DNA of 64,000 bases from Antarctobacter heliothermus (GCF_900188425.1 NZ_FZON01000002.1:62001-126000), one strand, 5' to 3'; shown: positions 17,218 through 25,850, counted from the first letter of the stretch. The notes: generated from the sequence alone by a model not told the origin. Translations and numbers: made by a program.

Positions 17218-17652
17218 TCAGGTGCCCCGGTCGATCCGCGTGCTGAGGTGGATCAGGCTTTCCGAGGCTTTGACGCCTTTGGCCTCACCTATGGTATCCA
17301 GCGTTTGATCGAGCGACTCTGTTGTGTTGGCGCTGAGCGTGGCGATCATGTCGAACCGGCCAGAGGTGGTATGCACTGTTTCGACCGCTGTCAGGGATTT
17401 GAGGCGCGACAGCACCGCAGCGGTGGCACGCGGTTCGACCGAGATCAGCACGGTGGCGCGCAGGGCAGGGTGCTGGCCGGGGCCGCGTTTCAGGGTGTAG
17501 CCGGAGATGGCACCTGTTGATTCCAGCCGATCCAGCCGGGCTTGAACGGTTGTTCGCGCAAGACCGAGGCGGCGTGCCAGATCGGCCACTGGCAAGCGGG
17601 CATTTTCGGCCAGCGTTGCGATCAGAGCGCGGTCTGTTTCGTCTATTTGCAT
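17218..17652 (-). CDS. Lrp/AsnC-family transcriptional regulator
   Basis: The 144-residue protein has an N-terminal helix-turn-helix (DETDRALIATLAENARLPVADLARRL, RTTVQARLDRLESTGAISGYTLK) and a C-terminal RAM/ligand-sensing domain (LRATVLISVEPRATAAVLSRLKSL, VHTTSGRFDMIATLS). It reads divergently from the PLP decarboxylase gene 111 bases away. Lrp-type proteins commonly bind the shared intergenic DNA and respond to an amino acid, so control of that decarboxylase by lysine or ornithine-type ligands is a fair inference. The ATG at 17652 is used because the frame extension upstream has no family similarity. Confidence 0.93.
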   Translation of the reverse strand: MQIDETDRALIATLAENARLPVADLARRLGLARTTVQARLDRLESTGAISGYTLKRGPGQHPALRATVLISVEPRATAAVLSRLKSLTAVETVHTTSGRFDMIATLSANTTESLDQTLDTIGEAKGVKASESLIHLSTRIDRGT

Positions 17653-17763
17653 GATTGCCTCGTCGTTTCGTTCGGTAAGTCGATGCCTTTTGACCAGTTT
17701 GACGGGTGATATCAACTGTTTCAAGCCTCAGACTGAGAGAGCAGGCGAACAGGAGGCAAAAGC
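17653..17763. promoter_or_regulatory. divergent regulatory region between the Lrp-type gene and the decarboxylase
   Basis: The 111-bp gap must hold both promoters. It contains TTTTGACCAGTTTGACGGGTG and a centred GATATC palindrome, with AACAGGAGG as the ribosome-binding site of the decarboxylase. Binding by the Lrp-type protein is inferred from the gene order only. Confidence 0.45.
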
Positions 17764-18885
17764 ATGGTGCTGCAGCAGGCATTTCAACGCGATCCCGCAC
17801 TTTGGTTGGCGCGCATGTGTCCTGACGAGCCGGTCTTGTTTTTCGATCCGGCGCGATTGCGGGCCACGGCGGCGCTGTTCATGGCGCATTTTCCCGGTGA
17901 GGTGACTTATGCGGTCAAGGCCAATCCGGATTCGGCAGTGTTGGATGGGTTGGTGGCGGCGGGGATGGCGGCCTTTGACGTGGCCTCACCCGAAGAGATG
18001 GCCTTGGTGCGGAAGGCAGCACCGCAGGCGCGGTTGCATTACCACAACCCGATACGATCCCAGGCAGAGATCGCGGCGGCGCGGCGGTATGGGATCACTT
18101 CGTGGTCGGTTGACCGGATGTCGGAACTGGACAAGTTGGGGCCGCTGGAGGGCGCGGAAATCGCCGTTCGGCTGAAGCTGCCTGTTGCCGGGGCGGCGTA
18201 TGATTTCGGGTCGAAGTTCGGGGCGGGACCGGAGCCGACCGGCGCGTTGTTGCGGGCGGTTGTGGCGCGCGGCGGCGTGCCCTCGCTGACCTTTCATCCG
18301 GGCACCCAGTGCCGTGAGGCGCAGGCTTGGCAGAGCTATATCCGGGCGGCGGTCCAGATTGTCAGCGATGCAGGCATCCGGCTGCATCGTCTGAACGTGG
18401 GTGGCGGATTTCCGGCGCATCGTGAGGATCCGGCCCCGGATCTGCCAGCGCTGTTTGCCGCCATCGACGGCGCGGTGGCGGCGGGGTTTGGCGCGGAGCG
18501 TCCGGCGCTGGTTTGTGAGCCGGGGCGCGCCATGGTGGCGGAGGCCTTTGATCTGGCGCTTCGGATCAAGGCGCGGGATGGCGTTACGGTTTTTCTGAAT
18601 GACGGGGTGTATGGCGCTTTGGGCGAGTGGCGCGACATGGGGCCATCGACGCGGCTAACGGTCCTTGGGGCCGATGGTCACCCGCGCATAGGGGGAAACC
18701 GCCCCATGACGGTTTTTGGCCCGACCTGCGACAGTCTTGATCGGTTGCCGGATCGCTTGCCGTTGCCAGAGGCGCTGGAAGAGGGGGATTACTTGCTTGT
18801 CCACGGTTGTGGGGCCTATTCGGCGGCGCTTGCGACGCAGTTCAACGGCTATGGCGCGCGCCGGATTGTGACCCTGGCCCGGTAG
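17764..18885 (+). CDS. PLP-dependent ornithine/diaminopimelate-type decarboxylase (fold type III)
   Basis: The 373-residue enzyme has the alanine-racemase-like barrel of group IV decarboxylases. The PLP lysine is in YAVKANPD (residue about 51). Further landmarks are FDVASPEEM, the conserved HYHNPIRS, FHPGTQC, the glycine loop RLNVGGGFP, CEPGRAMV, and the active-site cysteine segment FGPTCDSLD followed by GCGAYSAALATQFNGYG. CDSLD and the length favour ornithine decarboxylase (putrescine formation) or a lysine/ornithine enzyme over diaminopimelate decarboxylase. It is divergent from an Lrp-type regulator that probably controls it. Confidence 0.9.
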   Translation: MVLQQAFQRDPALWLARMCPDEPVLFFDPARLRATAALFMAHFPGEVTYAVKANPDSAVLDGLVAAGMAAFDVASPEEMALVRKAAPQARLHYHNPIRSQAEIAAARRYGITSWSVDRMSELDKLGPLEGAEIAVRLKLPVAGAAYDFGSKFGAGPEPTGALLRAVVARGGVPSLTFHPGTQCREAQAWQSYIRAAVQIVSDAGIRLHRLNVGGGFPAHREDPAPDLPALFAAIDGAVAAGFGAERPALVCEPGRAMVAEAFDLALRIKARDGVTVFLNDGVYGALGEWRDMGPSTRLTVLGADGHPRIGGNRPMTVFGPTCDSLDRLPDRLPLPEALEEGDYLLVHGCGAYSAALATQFNGYGARRIVTLAR

Positions 18886-19011
18886 CCACCGATGGCATGA
18901 AAGTTGACCGGCGCGAGCGATTGCTGACGGATCAGGGCGCCGCGCCACTGGACACCCGCGTCATGACCACTAATGTCCCGCGCAACACCATTCAGCGCGA
19001 GGGAGAGTCCC

Positions 19012-21309
19012 ATGGACAAGTTCGGCAAGAGCCAGCCGGTGACACGGGTCGAAGACGTCCGGTTTTTGACCGGCCATGGCCGCTATGTTGATGATATTGC
19101 ACCGGACGGATCGTTGCGCGCTTATGTGTTCCGGTCGCCTGTGGCCCATGCAGAGATCACCACGCTGGACGTGAGCGATGCGCGTGCCGCTGAGGGGGTG
19201 CATCTGGTGGTGACTGCGGCAGACATGGTGGCCGCCGGGATCGACATCGGCATGGCGTCCGCGCTGATCGGAAACCGTGACGGCACCCAGGGCGCAAACC
19301 CCAAGCGCCCGGTGCTTGCAGAGGACCGCGTGCGCTATGTCGGGGAACCCGTGGCCGTGGTCGTTGCCGAAACGCTGGAGCAGGCGCGCGATGCGGCCGA
19401 GTTGATCGAATTCGACTATGACGAACTGCCGGTGGCCATGGACATTGCCGCTGGCGAAAAGACGGTGCACGCCGAGGCCCCGGACAACCGCGCCTTTGAT
19501 TTCGGCATCGGCGATGAGGAGGCGACCAACGCCGCCTTTGCGGCGGCGGCAAAGACTGTCGGTCTTGAGGTCGGTGACAACCGGATCATCGTCAACTCGA
19601 TGGAACCGCGCGGCGCCTACGCTGAATGGCAGGACGGGCGCGTGCACCTTGCCTTTGGCGGGCAGGGCGTCTGGGGGATGAAAGGCGAACTGGCCCGCAC
19701 CTACCACATGGAACCAGAGCAGATCCGCATCACCAACCCCGATGTCGGTGGCGGGTTCGGGATGAAGGGCTTTCCCTATCCGGAATATTTCGTGCTGCCC
19801 TTTGCGGCGCGCGAAACCGGCCGCCCGGTACGCTGGATGTCGGACCGGACAGAGGCGATGCTGTCGGACAATGGCGGTCGCGATCTGGTGACGCTGGCCG
19901 AACTGGCCTTTGACAAGGACAATCGGATCACTGGCTACCGGCTGCACACCCGGTCCAATCTGGGCGCGTACAACGGCCAGTTTGGCCAGATGATCCAGTC
20001 GAACCTGTTTGCCCGCGTGCTGACCGGCACCTATGACATCAAGACGGCGTACTATCGCTGCGAAGGGTTTTACACCAACACGGTGCAGGTGGACGCCTAC
20101 CGCGGCGCCGGGCGCCCCGAGGCGATCTATGTGCTGGAGCGGGTGATGGACCGCGCGGCGCGCGAGCTGGGTCTGGACCCGCTGGAACTGCGCCGCATCA
20201 ACTTTATCAAGCCGGATCAGTTCCCCTACAAGACCGTCACCGGCGAAAACTACGACGTGGGTGATTTTGTCCGCGTGATGTCCCATGCCGAACGCCGGGC
20301 GGATATGGCCGGTTTTGCGGCGCGCAAATCGGCCTCCGAGGCGGCGGGAAAACTGCGCGGCTTGGGAGTTTGTTATTACATCGAGTCCATCCTTGGCGCA
20401 CCGAATGAGGATGTGAAGGTGGAATTCACCGAAGATGGCGGCGCAAAGATCTATGTCGGCACCCAGTCGAACGGACAGGGGCATGAAACCGTGTTCCGGC
20501 AATTCCTGTCTGACCAGACCGGCATCCCGGCGGACCGGATCGAGGTGGTGCAGGGCGACAGTGACCTGATCGCCAGCGGTGGCGGCACCGGCGGCTCGCG
20601 GTCCGTTACCGTGCAGACCAATGTGACGTTGCAGGCGGTCGCCTCGATCGTGCAGGGCTTCTCTGAATTCCTTGCGGGAGAGTTGGGCGTGGATGCCGCT
20701 GACGTGCGCTTTGACGACGAAACCTTTCGGGCCGACGGGTCGAATGTGACGCCCACCATGCTGGAGGTGGCGCAGATGGCGCGTGAGGCGGGGCGTGATG
20801 ACCTGCTGAGCTGGCAAGAGACGGCGACCCTGCCTGGCCGGTCCTATCCCAATGGCTGCCATGTGGCCGAGGTCGAGATTGATCCGGAAACGGGTGAGGT
20901 GGTCTGTGACCGTTTCAACGTGGTCGATGATTTCGGCAATCTGATCAACCCAATGCTGGCCGAGGGGCAGGTGCATGGCGGGGTGGTGCAGGGCATCGGT
21001 CAGGCGCTGACCGAGCGGGTGGTTTATGACGAGGACGGGCAGTTGCTCACGGCCTCGTTCATGGACTACGCGATGCCGCGCGCCGACAGTGTTCCTATGA
21101 TCGGGTTCGACTTTGAGCCGGTGCCATCCACCGCCAACCCCATGGGGATGAAGGGCTGTGGCGAGGCAGGGACCGTGGGCGCGCTGGCGGCCGTGTCGAA
21201 CGCAATGCAGGACGCGGTATGGGATCGCGGGATCAGACAAGTGGACATGCCCTTCACGCCGCAGCGCGTCTGGGCCATGCTGGAAGGCGATGCGATCGCG
21301 GCTGAGTGA
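19012..21309 (+). CDS. xanthine dehydrogenase/CoxL-family molybdenum hydroxylase, large subunit
   Basis: The 765-residue protein begins RVEDVRFLTGHGRYVDDI as in CoxL-type subunits. It has the molybdopterin-binding landmarks NPDVGGGFGMKG, AYRGAGRPEA (the form II signature, unlike the AYRCSFR of true CO dehydrogenase), GGTGGSRS, and the catalytic glutamate in KGCGEAGTVGA near the C-terminus. It is thus a hydroxylase of aldehyde or N-heterocycle type, substrate unknown. The small 2Fe-2S and FAD subunits that normally accompany it are absent on both sides in this window. The start at 19012 follows GAGGGAGAG. A large opposite-strand frame here is a shadow. Confidence 0.9.
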   Translation: MDKFGKSQPVTRVEDVRFLTGHGRYVDDIAPDGSLRAYVFRSPVAHAEITTLDVSDARAAEGVHLVVTAADMVAAGIDIGMASALIGNRDGTQGANPKRPVLAEDRVRYVGEPVAVVVAETLEQARDAAELIEFDYDELPVAMDIAAGEKTVHAEAPDNRAFDFGIGDEEATNAAFAAAAKTVGLEVGDNRIIVNSMEPRGAYAEWQDGRVHLAFGGQGVWGMKGELARTYHMEPEQIRITNPDVGGGFGMKGFPYPEYFVLPFAARETGRPVRWMSDRTEAMLSDNGGRDLVTLAELAFDKDNRITGYRLHTRSNLGAYNGQFGQMIQSNLFARVLTGTYDIKTAYYRCEGFYTNTVQVDAYRGAGRPEAIYVLERVMDRAARELGLDPLELRRINFIKPDQFPYKTVTGENYDVGDFVRVMSHAERRADMAGFAARKSASEAAGKLRGLGVCYYIESILGAPNEDVKVEFTEDGGAKIYVGTQSNGQGHETVFRQFLSDQTGIPADRIEVVQGDSDLIASGGGTGGSRSVTVQTNVTLQAVASIVQGFSEFLAGELGVDAADVRFDDETFRADGSNVTPTMLEVAQMAREAGRDDLLSWQETATLPGRSYPNGCHVAEVEIDPETGEVVCDRFNVVDDFGNLINPMLAEGQVHGGVVQGIGQALTERVVYDEDGQLLTASFMDYAMPRADSVPMIGFDFEPVPSTANPMGMKGCGEAGTVGALAAVSNAMQDAVWDRGIRQVDMPFTPQRVWAMLEGDAIAAE

Positions 21310-22339
21310 CACTCTGTTCGGCTGGTTCCGCCGCAGACCGGCGGCGGACCATTCGGCCTATGCGCAACGGCGCGGGCCGGTCGATCATGTCATTATCCTT
21401 GACGGCACCATGTCCTCGCTCACGCCCGGGTTGGAAACCAACGCCGGGCTGACCTATCAATTGCTGCGTGAGGCGGGCCACGCCTCTCTGTTTTATGAGG
21501 CAGGGGTGCAGTGGACCGATTGGGGCACCACACCGGATGTGGCGCTGGGCCGGGGGATCAACCGGCAGATCCGGCGCGCCTATGGTTATCTTGCTTCGCG
21601 CTATCGCGCCGGGGACCGCATCTTTCTGATGGGCTATTCGCGGGGGGCCTATGCGGCTCGGTCACTTGCCGGGGTCATCGACATGGTGGGGCTGCTGCGG
21701 GCTGACAGCGCGACAGAGCGCAATATCCGCCAGATCTATCGGCTGTACCAATATGCGCCCAAGGGCGAGGCAGCCCGCGCCTTTGCCGCCCGCACCTGCC
21801 ATGAAAGCGCGCCGATCGAGATGGTCGGCGTGTGGGACACGGTCAAGGCGCTGGGCCTACGCCTGCCGCTGCTCTGGCGGCTGACCGAACCGGAGCATGA
21901 TTTTCATTCGCATGCCTTGGGGCCGTCGATCCGCCATGGCTATCACGCGCTGGCGCATGATGAGACCCGCGCCGCCTTTGCGCCGGTGATGTGGGTATGT
22001 CCGCCGGGATGGGCGGGCAAGGTGGAACAGGTCTGGTTCCGCGGCACCCACGGCGACATCGGCGGGCAGTTGGGCCATTTCGAAGCGGCGCGACCTCTGT
22101 CCAATATCCCGCTGGTCTGGATGCTGGAAAAGCTGGAGGGCTGCGGTGTCGATCTGCCGACGGGTTGGCGCGCCCGGTTTCCCTGTGACGCAGCGGCCCC
22201 TTCGGTCGGCACATGGATGGGGCTGGGCAAGCTGTTTGTCCTGCGCGGCGGGCGCACCATCGGGCAAGACCCCTCTGAAAGCCTGCACCCCACGCTGGCC
22301 CGCATTCAGGCCGCCGCCGCGCCGCAGGTGGCGGAATAG
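21290..22339 (+). CDS. DUF2235 (T6SS phospholipase-like alpha/beta hydrolase) protein
   Basis: The 349-residue protein overlaps the end of the CoxL-type gene by 20 bases. Family landmarks are HVIILDGTMSSL at the start, the nucleophile motif FLMGYSRGAYAARSLAG (G-x-S-x-G-A-[FY]), EMVGVWDTVKALG with the acidic residue, YHALAHDETRAAFAPVMW, and VWFRGTHGDIGG containing the likely catalytic His. DUF2235 proteins share a fold with Tle1-type phospholipases, but no secretion or immunity genes are near, so a housekeeping hydrolase is more likely than an effector. The ATG at 21290 has GGAAGG upstream. Confidence 0.85.
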   Translation: MRSRLSDTLFGWFRRRPAADHSAYAQRRGPVDHVIILDGTMSSLTPGLETNAGLTYQLLREAGHASLFYEAGVQWTDWGTTPDVALGRGINRQIRRAYGYLASRYRAGDRIFLMGYSRGAYAARSLAGVIDMVGLLRADSATERNIRQIYRLYQYAPKGEAARAFAARTCHESAPIEMVGVWDTVKALGLRLPLLWRLTEPEHDFHSHALGPSIRHGYHALAHDETRAAFAPVMWVCPPGWAGKVEQVWFRGTHGDIGGQLGHFEAARPLSNIPLVWMLEKLEGCGVDLPTGWRARFPCDAAAPSVGTWMGLGKLFVLRGGRTIGQDPSESLHPTLARIQAAAAPQVAE

Positions 22340-22367
22340 GGGCGTCAAGAAAATAGTTCACAGTTTC

Positions 22368-22395
22368 TTTACAGGGCTTGGAACTGTGGCATTAT
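22368..22395 (+). promoter_or_regulatory. candidate sigma-70 promoter of the putative sRNA
   Basis: TTTACA (22368-22373) and CATTAT (22390-22395) are separated by 16 bases, within an AT-richer patch just after the DUF2235 stop. Matches to consensus are 5/6 and 4/6. Confidence 0.4.
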
Positions 22396-22401
22396 CGCCT
22401 A

Positions 22402-22496
22402 TCTCTTGTTCAGGACCACGGGATCGGAACCCCCGTGAGACCTTCACTGTCCCTCGTTCCGTGACTTGCGCCCGGGCTTTGTCCCGGGCGCTTTTT
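22402..22496 (+). ncRNA. putative small RNA of about 95 nt
   Basis: A promoter-like pair ends at 22395 and a strong intrinsic terminator ends at 22496, so a transcript of about 95 nt is predicted. It would carry an internal stem (CACGGG, 22417-22422 region, with CCCGTG near 22432-22437), a C/T-rich single-stranded middle and the terminator hairpin. That is the usual build of a bacterial trans-acting sRNA. The following gene starts 31 bases later, so the terminator would separate the two. I recognise no known RNA family. Confidence 0.4.
22468..22496 (+). terminator. rho-independent terminator
   Basis: GCGCCCGGG (22468-22476) pairs perfectly with CCCGGGCGC (22483-22491) around a 6-base loop and is followed by TTTTT. 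It may end the DUF2235 transcript, the putative sRNA, or both. Confidence 0.85.
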
Positions 22497-22526
22497 CTTT
22501 GTCGCACGGCAGGCTATGGCTGAGAC

Positions 22527-22994
22527 ATGCAGTACTCAGACAACAAGCTGAAAGCGATTCTCACCCGCACCAAAATGGTTGCGGTTGTGGGTGTGTCGAT
22601 GAACCCGGTCCGGCCCAGCTATTATGTGGCGCGTTATCTGTCGCTAAAGGGGTACACGGTCATTCCGGTCAATCCCGGCCATGCGGGCAAGATCCTGTTC
22701 GGGCAAGAGGTGCGGGCGACGCTTGCCGACTGCCCGAAAGAGGTCGACATGGTCGATATCTTTCGCCGACCCGAACATGTGCCGCCGATTGTCGAAGAAG
22801 CGCTGGAGGCATTCCCGATGCTGGGCACGATCTGGATGCAGATTGGTGTGGTCAACGAGGCCGCCGCCGCTCTGGCCGAGGCGCGCGGCGTGGATGTGGT
22901 GATGGATCGCTGCCCCAAGATCGAATACCAGCGCCTGTTCGGTGAGCTGCGCATGGGTGGATTCAACACCGGGATCATTTCTTCAAAACTGTAG
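22527..22994 (+). CDS. CoA-binding domain protein (YccU-like)
   Basis: The 155-residue protein is a single Rossmann-type CoA-binding domain, as in the N-terminus of succinyl-CoA synthetase alpha. Landmarks are TKMVAVVGVSMNPVRPSYYVARYL (nucleotide loop), GYTVIPVNPGHAGKILFGQ, VDMVDIFRRPEHVPPIVEEAL, and TIWMQIGVVNEAAAALAEARG, ending in a conserved MDRCPKIEYQRL. E. coli YccU and its relatives are of this type; they bind CoA but the cellular role is not settled. It stands alone behind the terminator of the putative sRNA. Confidence 0.9.
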   Translation: MQYSDNKLKAILTRTKMVAVVGVSMNPVRPSYYVARYLSLKGYTVIPVNPGHAGKILFGQEVRATLADCPKEVDMVDIFRRPEHVPPIVEEALEAFPMLGTIWMQIGVVNEAAAALAEARGVDVVMDRCPKIEYQRLFGELRMGGFNTGIISSKL

Positions 22995-23064
22995 GGACGC
23001 CGGACGGACGCTGTATCGCGCGTGCCGCGCGAAAGGCGCCCCGCTCGCCGTCCCTGGACAGGAG

Positions 23065-24042
23065 CTATTCTGCGGAGGGGGCGCGCAAATGGCGATGGGT
23101 AAAGCCCATCTTCTTGCGCACCGGCGGCGTCAGGACAAAGGGATAGAGGTCCGGCAGTTCCAGCGCCCGGTTCACATGGGTCACGGCCATCGACAACTGG
23201 ATGGCGTGGTTGAGCACGGTATCGGTATCGGGGTCCGCATAGGCGTCATATCCGGGCACCGGGCCACCGGGCAAGGCCAGCCCGACCGCAGCGGCGCTGT
23301 CGGCAAGGTCGACCAGGTGCAGCAGGTGCGCAACAGTTTCGGCCCAGTCCTCGTGCGGGTGGGCAGTGGCGTAGGGTGTCACATGGGTGTCGCCCGGATC
23401 ACGCGGGGCGGCATAGTGCCGTTCCAGCGCCTCGGCATAGTCGGCGCGTTCATCCCCGATCAACTGCCGGAAGGTGTGCAGAAAACCTTTGTCCTTTGAC
23501 AGGCGTTCAAACAGGAAATGCGCGCATTCGTGGCGCATGTGGCCCAGCATGGTGCGATACAACTCTCCCAATTGGTCCTGACGTTCGGCGCGCAATGCCT
23601 CGTTGGCCTCTGTCACGTTGATGGTGATGACGCCAAAGGCATGTCCCATGGTCACTTCGGCGTCGCCGTGTGCGGTTTCCTCTGACAACAAGCGGAACAC
23701 CGGGCGGTCGCCGGGGTCAGAGTTGGTAAACCAGCCCCAGCGAGCCAGGTTTGCCAGCATCCAGCGTTTCGCCTCTTCGGTGCGGGCCCAGAGCGGCTGG
23801 TTGTCGGTCTCGCGCAGGTCGGGCACGACCTCTGTCATGACACAGGAGCGGCAAAGCCCCTCCGCCTCAGGGTCATCCTCGGGCAGCCAGTTGCAGCCGA
23901 TGACGGCATGGTTGGCGCACCTGTCCGACGTGACAACCATCATCTGCGCCTCGGGGTCGAAACTGACCTGCTGCCCGCAGGCGCAGCGGTCATTGTCGAA
24001 ATACAGCGGCGTTTCGCAGGTCGGACATTTGAAGATTTGCAT
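23065..24042 (-). CDS. putative zinc-binding metallopeptidase (zinc-ribbon plus HExxH domain)
   Basis: The 325-residue protein starts with a zinc ribbon (MQIFKCPTCETPLYF, RCACGQQV) and a second cysteine set (RCANHAVIGCNW, LCRSCV). The catalytic-type motif HECAH lies in LGHMRHECAHFLFERL (about residue 175), with a downstream DERADYAEALERHY helix and EDWAETVAHLLHLVD that can supply the third ligand. This layout matches the predicted metallopeptidase family often called 'putative zinc-binding peptidase' in proteobacteria. No substrate is known. No signal peptide, so it is cytoplasmic. Confidence 0.85.
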   Translation of the reverse strand: MQIFKCPTCETPLYFDNDRCACGQQVSFDPEAQMMVVTSDRCANHAVIGCNWLPEDDPEAEGLCRSCVMTEVVPDLRETDNQPLWARTEEAKRWMLANLARWGWFTNSDPGDRPVFRLLSEETAHGDAEVTMGHAFGVITINVTEANEALRAERQDQLGELYRTMLGHMRHECAHFLFERLSKDKGFLHTFRQLIGDERADYAEALERHYAAPRDPGDTHVTPYATAHPHEDWAETVAHLLHLVDLADSAAAVGLALPGGPVPGYDAYADPDTDTVLNHAIQLSMAVTHVNRALELPDLYPFVLTPPVRKKMGFTHRHLRAPSAE

Positions 24043-24117
24043 CGGGAACCTTTCAGGGCGGTTTTGCGGGCAACGCAGGGCAGAGCCTTACGGTTGCCTT
24101 GCGTCCAGGTTTTTTGA

Positions 24118-24651
24118 TCAAATGGGGGTGCGGGCCGCCTTGATCCAGTCCTCGCAGGCGGCTTTTGCCGCGCGCAGCGCGTCCGTGTCCGCGAAGGCCT
24201 GTGCCGGGATGACGACGTATTCCATCTGACCGGTCAACAGCAAAAGCCCTTCGGGGTCTTCAATCACATCCAGGACGGCAGGCCAGCGGATCAGGCTGTC
24301 GATCAGGGCGCCGCGAATATGCAGGCCCTCGGGGGTCAGGTCGAACTGCTGCGGCGCGCGGCGGACCGGCGCATCACGAACTGAGTCCCAGACATGGCGG
24401 CGACGCCAGCGGACGAGCCAAATCAGCGCGGCAAACAGAACCATCAGCGGCAGATAGGACGACCAGTCGGGCAGGCGTATGGCGGTCAGATTGGCGAGGA
24501 TGACCAGCAGGACCAACAGGACGATATAGAGGCCAAGACACACCAGAACGCCCCAGCGCATCAGCCACGGCTGATGTCTTTTGCGCAGACGTCGGCAAAT
24601 GCGGGCGTGGTTCAGCCCGGATACTGTGCCGGTGAAACTCAGATCGGTCAT
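24118..24651 (-). CDS. YcxB-like two-helix membrane protein
   Basis: The 177-residue protein has two adjacent membrane helices (WGVLVCLGLYIVLLVLLVIL and WSSYLPLMVLFAALIWLV). A soluble tail follows, beginning FDLTPEGLHIRGALIDSLIRWPAVLDVIED and ending with LTGQMEYVVIPAQAF. That tail is the pattern of the YcxB-like C-terminal domain (PH-like), found in many uncharacterised bacterial membrane proteins. Function is unknown. It lies 12 bases downstream of hisE on the same strand and may ride on the his transcript. Confidence 0.7.
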   Translation of the reverse strand: MTDLSFTGTVSGLNHARICRRLRKRHQPWLMRWGVLVCLGLYIVLLVLLVILANLTAIRLPDWSSYLPLMVLFAALIWLVRWRRRHVWDSVRDAPVRRAPQQFDLTPEGLHIRGALIDSLIRWPAVLDVIEDPEGLLLLTGQMEYVVIPAQAFADTDALRAAKAACEDWIKAARTPI

Positions 24652-24662
24652 GGACGTCTCCG

Positions 24663-24968
24663 CTATCGGGATGCTTTTTCGGCGATGCCGGATTGTCCCT
24701 GACGGCGGGCCAGTTCGGCCATGACGTCGGACAATGCCACATCGCGGGATTTCAGCATCACCAGCAGGTGAAACAGCACATCCGCCGCCTCAGAGGTCAG
24801 TTTCTCGCGGTCGTTCCTGACCGCCTCGATGATCGCCTCAACCGCTTCCTCGCCAAACTTTTCGGCGCATTTCTCTGGCCCCTTGGCGAGCAGTTTCGCG
24901 GTCCAGCTGTCGTCCGGAGAGGCGGCGGCACGGGCGGCGATGGTCTGTTCCAGATCGTCGAGGGTCAT
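24663..24968 (-). CDS. hisE: phosphoribosyl-ATP pyrophosphatase
   Basis: The 101-residue enzyme performs the second step of histidine synthesis, hydrolysing PR-ATP to PR-AMP. It is an all-alpha MazG-like fold with the signature [27 protein letters not shown] and [15 protein letters not shown], whose acidic residues bind magnesium. A separate HisE (not fused to HisI) is usual in alphaproteobacteria. The ATG at 24968 with GAAGGA upstream is chosen over 24983. It is separated from hisF by 123 bases containing a 13-G tract. Confidence 0.95.
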   Translation of the reverse strand: MTLDDLEQTIAARAAASPDDSWTAKLLAKGPEKCAEKFGEEAVEAIIEAVRNDREKLTSEAADVLFHLLVMLKSRDVALSDVMAELARRQGQSGIAEKASR

Positions 24969-25054
24969 GGTGCGGTCCTTCAATGGCGGCAGTCGCGGGT
25001 CAGGATGGTGTCAGGCCGGGCCAAGGTCGGGTGCCATCGGATCATTCCTCCTGC

Positions 25055-25067
25055 GGGGGGGGGGGGG
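25055..25067. repeat. mononucleotide tract of 13 G in the hisF-hisE gap
   Basis: Thirteen consecutive G on the plus strand (C on the minus strand, the direction of his transcription) lie 24 bases after the hisF stop and about 87 bases before hisE. Such a tract is prone to slippage during replication and is unusual in this window. Confidence 0.9.
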
Positions 25068-25091
25068 CTGTTGCGGATCATCGCGGCGCGC

Positions 25092-25850
25092 TCAGATTCG
25101 TACCGGGATACCTGCGGCGGCCATATGCGCCTTGGCCTGCCCCACGGTGAAGGTGCCAAAGTGAAAGATCGACGCGGCCAGAACGGCGCTGGCATGACCT
25201 TCGGTCACGCCTTCGACAAGGTGGTCCAGCGTGCCGACCCCGCCGCTTGCGATCACCGGAATGTCCACGGCATCCGCGATGGCGCGGGTCAGCGGCAGGT
25301 TGAACCCCGCCTTGGTGCCGTCACGGTCCATCGAGGTCAGCAGGATTTCCCCTGCGCCCTTGGCGGCGATCATCGTGGCGAATTCCACCGCGTCGATGCC
25401 GGTGGTTTTGCGCCCGCCGTGGGTAAAGATCTCCCACCGGCCCGGCTGTACTGTTTTTGCGTCGATGGCGCAGACGATGCACTGGCTGCCGAACTGATCG
25501 GCGGCCTCTGCCACCACATCCGGATTGGCCACGGCGGCAGAGTTGAACGACACCTTGTCGGCGCCCGCCAGCAGCAAGGCGCGGACATCAGCCACCGTGC
25601 GCACGCCGCCGCCCACGGTCAGCGGGATGAAACACTGTTCGGCGGTGCGGGTGACCACGTCAAACATGGTGCCCCGGTTTTCATGGGTGGCGTGGATGTC
25701 GAGAAAACAGATCTCATCCGCGCCAGCGGCGTCATAGGCGCGGGCGGCGTCCACCGGGTCACCGGCGTCGCGCAGATCTACAAAGTTGACGCCTTTGACC
25801 ACACGGCCATCAGCAACATCGAGGCAAGGGATGATACGGGTCTTGAGCAT
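25092..25850 (-). CDS. hisF: imidazole glycerol phosphate synthase cyclase subunit
   Basis: The 252-residue beta/alpha barrel works with HisH to turn PRFAR and ammonia into IGP and AICAR. The N-terminus [19 protein letters not shown] holds catalytic Asp (residue 11 type) and the second Asp is in [13 protein letters not shown]. Phosphate-binding loops are VTVGGG-like [11 protein letters not shown] and [12 protein letters not shown]. The gene is full length. It lies on the his strand between hisA (upstream, beyond a plus-strand DUF302 gene) and hisE. Confidence 0.97.
   Translation of the reverse strand: MLKTRIIPCLDVADGRVVKGVNFVDLRDAGDPVDAARAYDAAGADEICFLDIHATHENRGTMFDVVTRTAEQCFIPLTVGGGVRTVADVRALLLAGADKVSFNSAAVANPDVVAEAADQFGSQCIVCAIDAKTVQPGRWEIFTHGGRKTTGIDAVEFATMIAAKGAGEILLTSMDRDGTKAGFNLPLTRAIADAVDIPVIASGGVGTLDHLVEGVTEGHASAVLAASIFHFGTFTVGQAKAHMAAAGIPVRI

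Noticed and set aside
18970-21312. A 780-codon open frame on the minus strand
   Set aside because: It mirrors the CoxL-type gene frame for frame in high-GC DNA, shows no family motif and is rich in His and Arg, as expected for a shadow.
21290-22339. Type VI secretion effector
   Set aside because: DUF2235 is related to Tle phospholipases, but there is no vgrG, PAAR, adaptor or immunity gene nearby.
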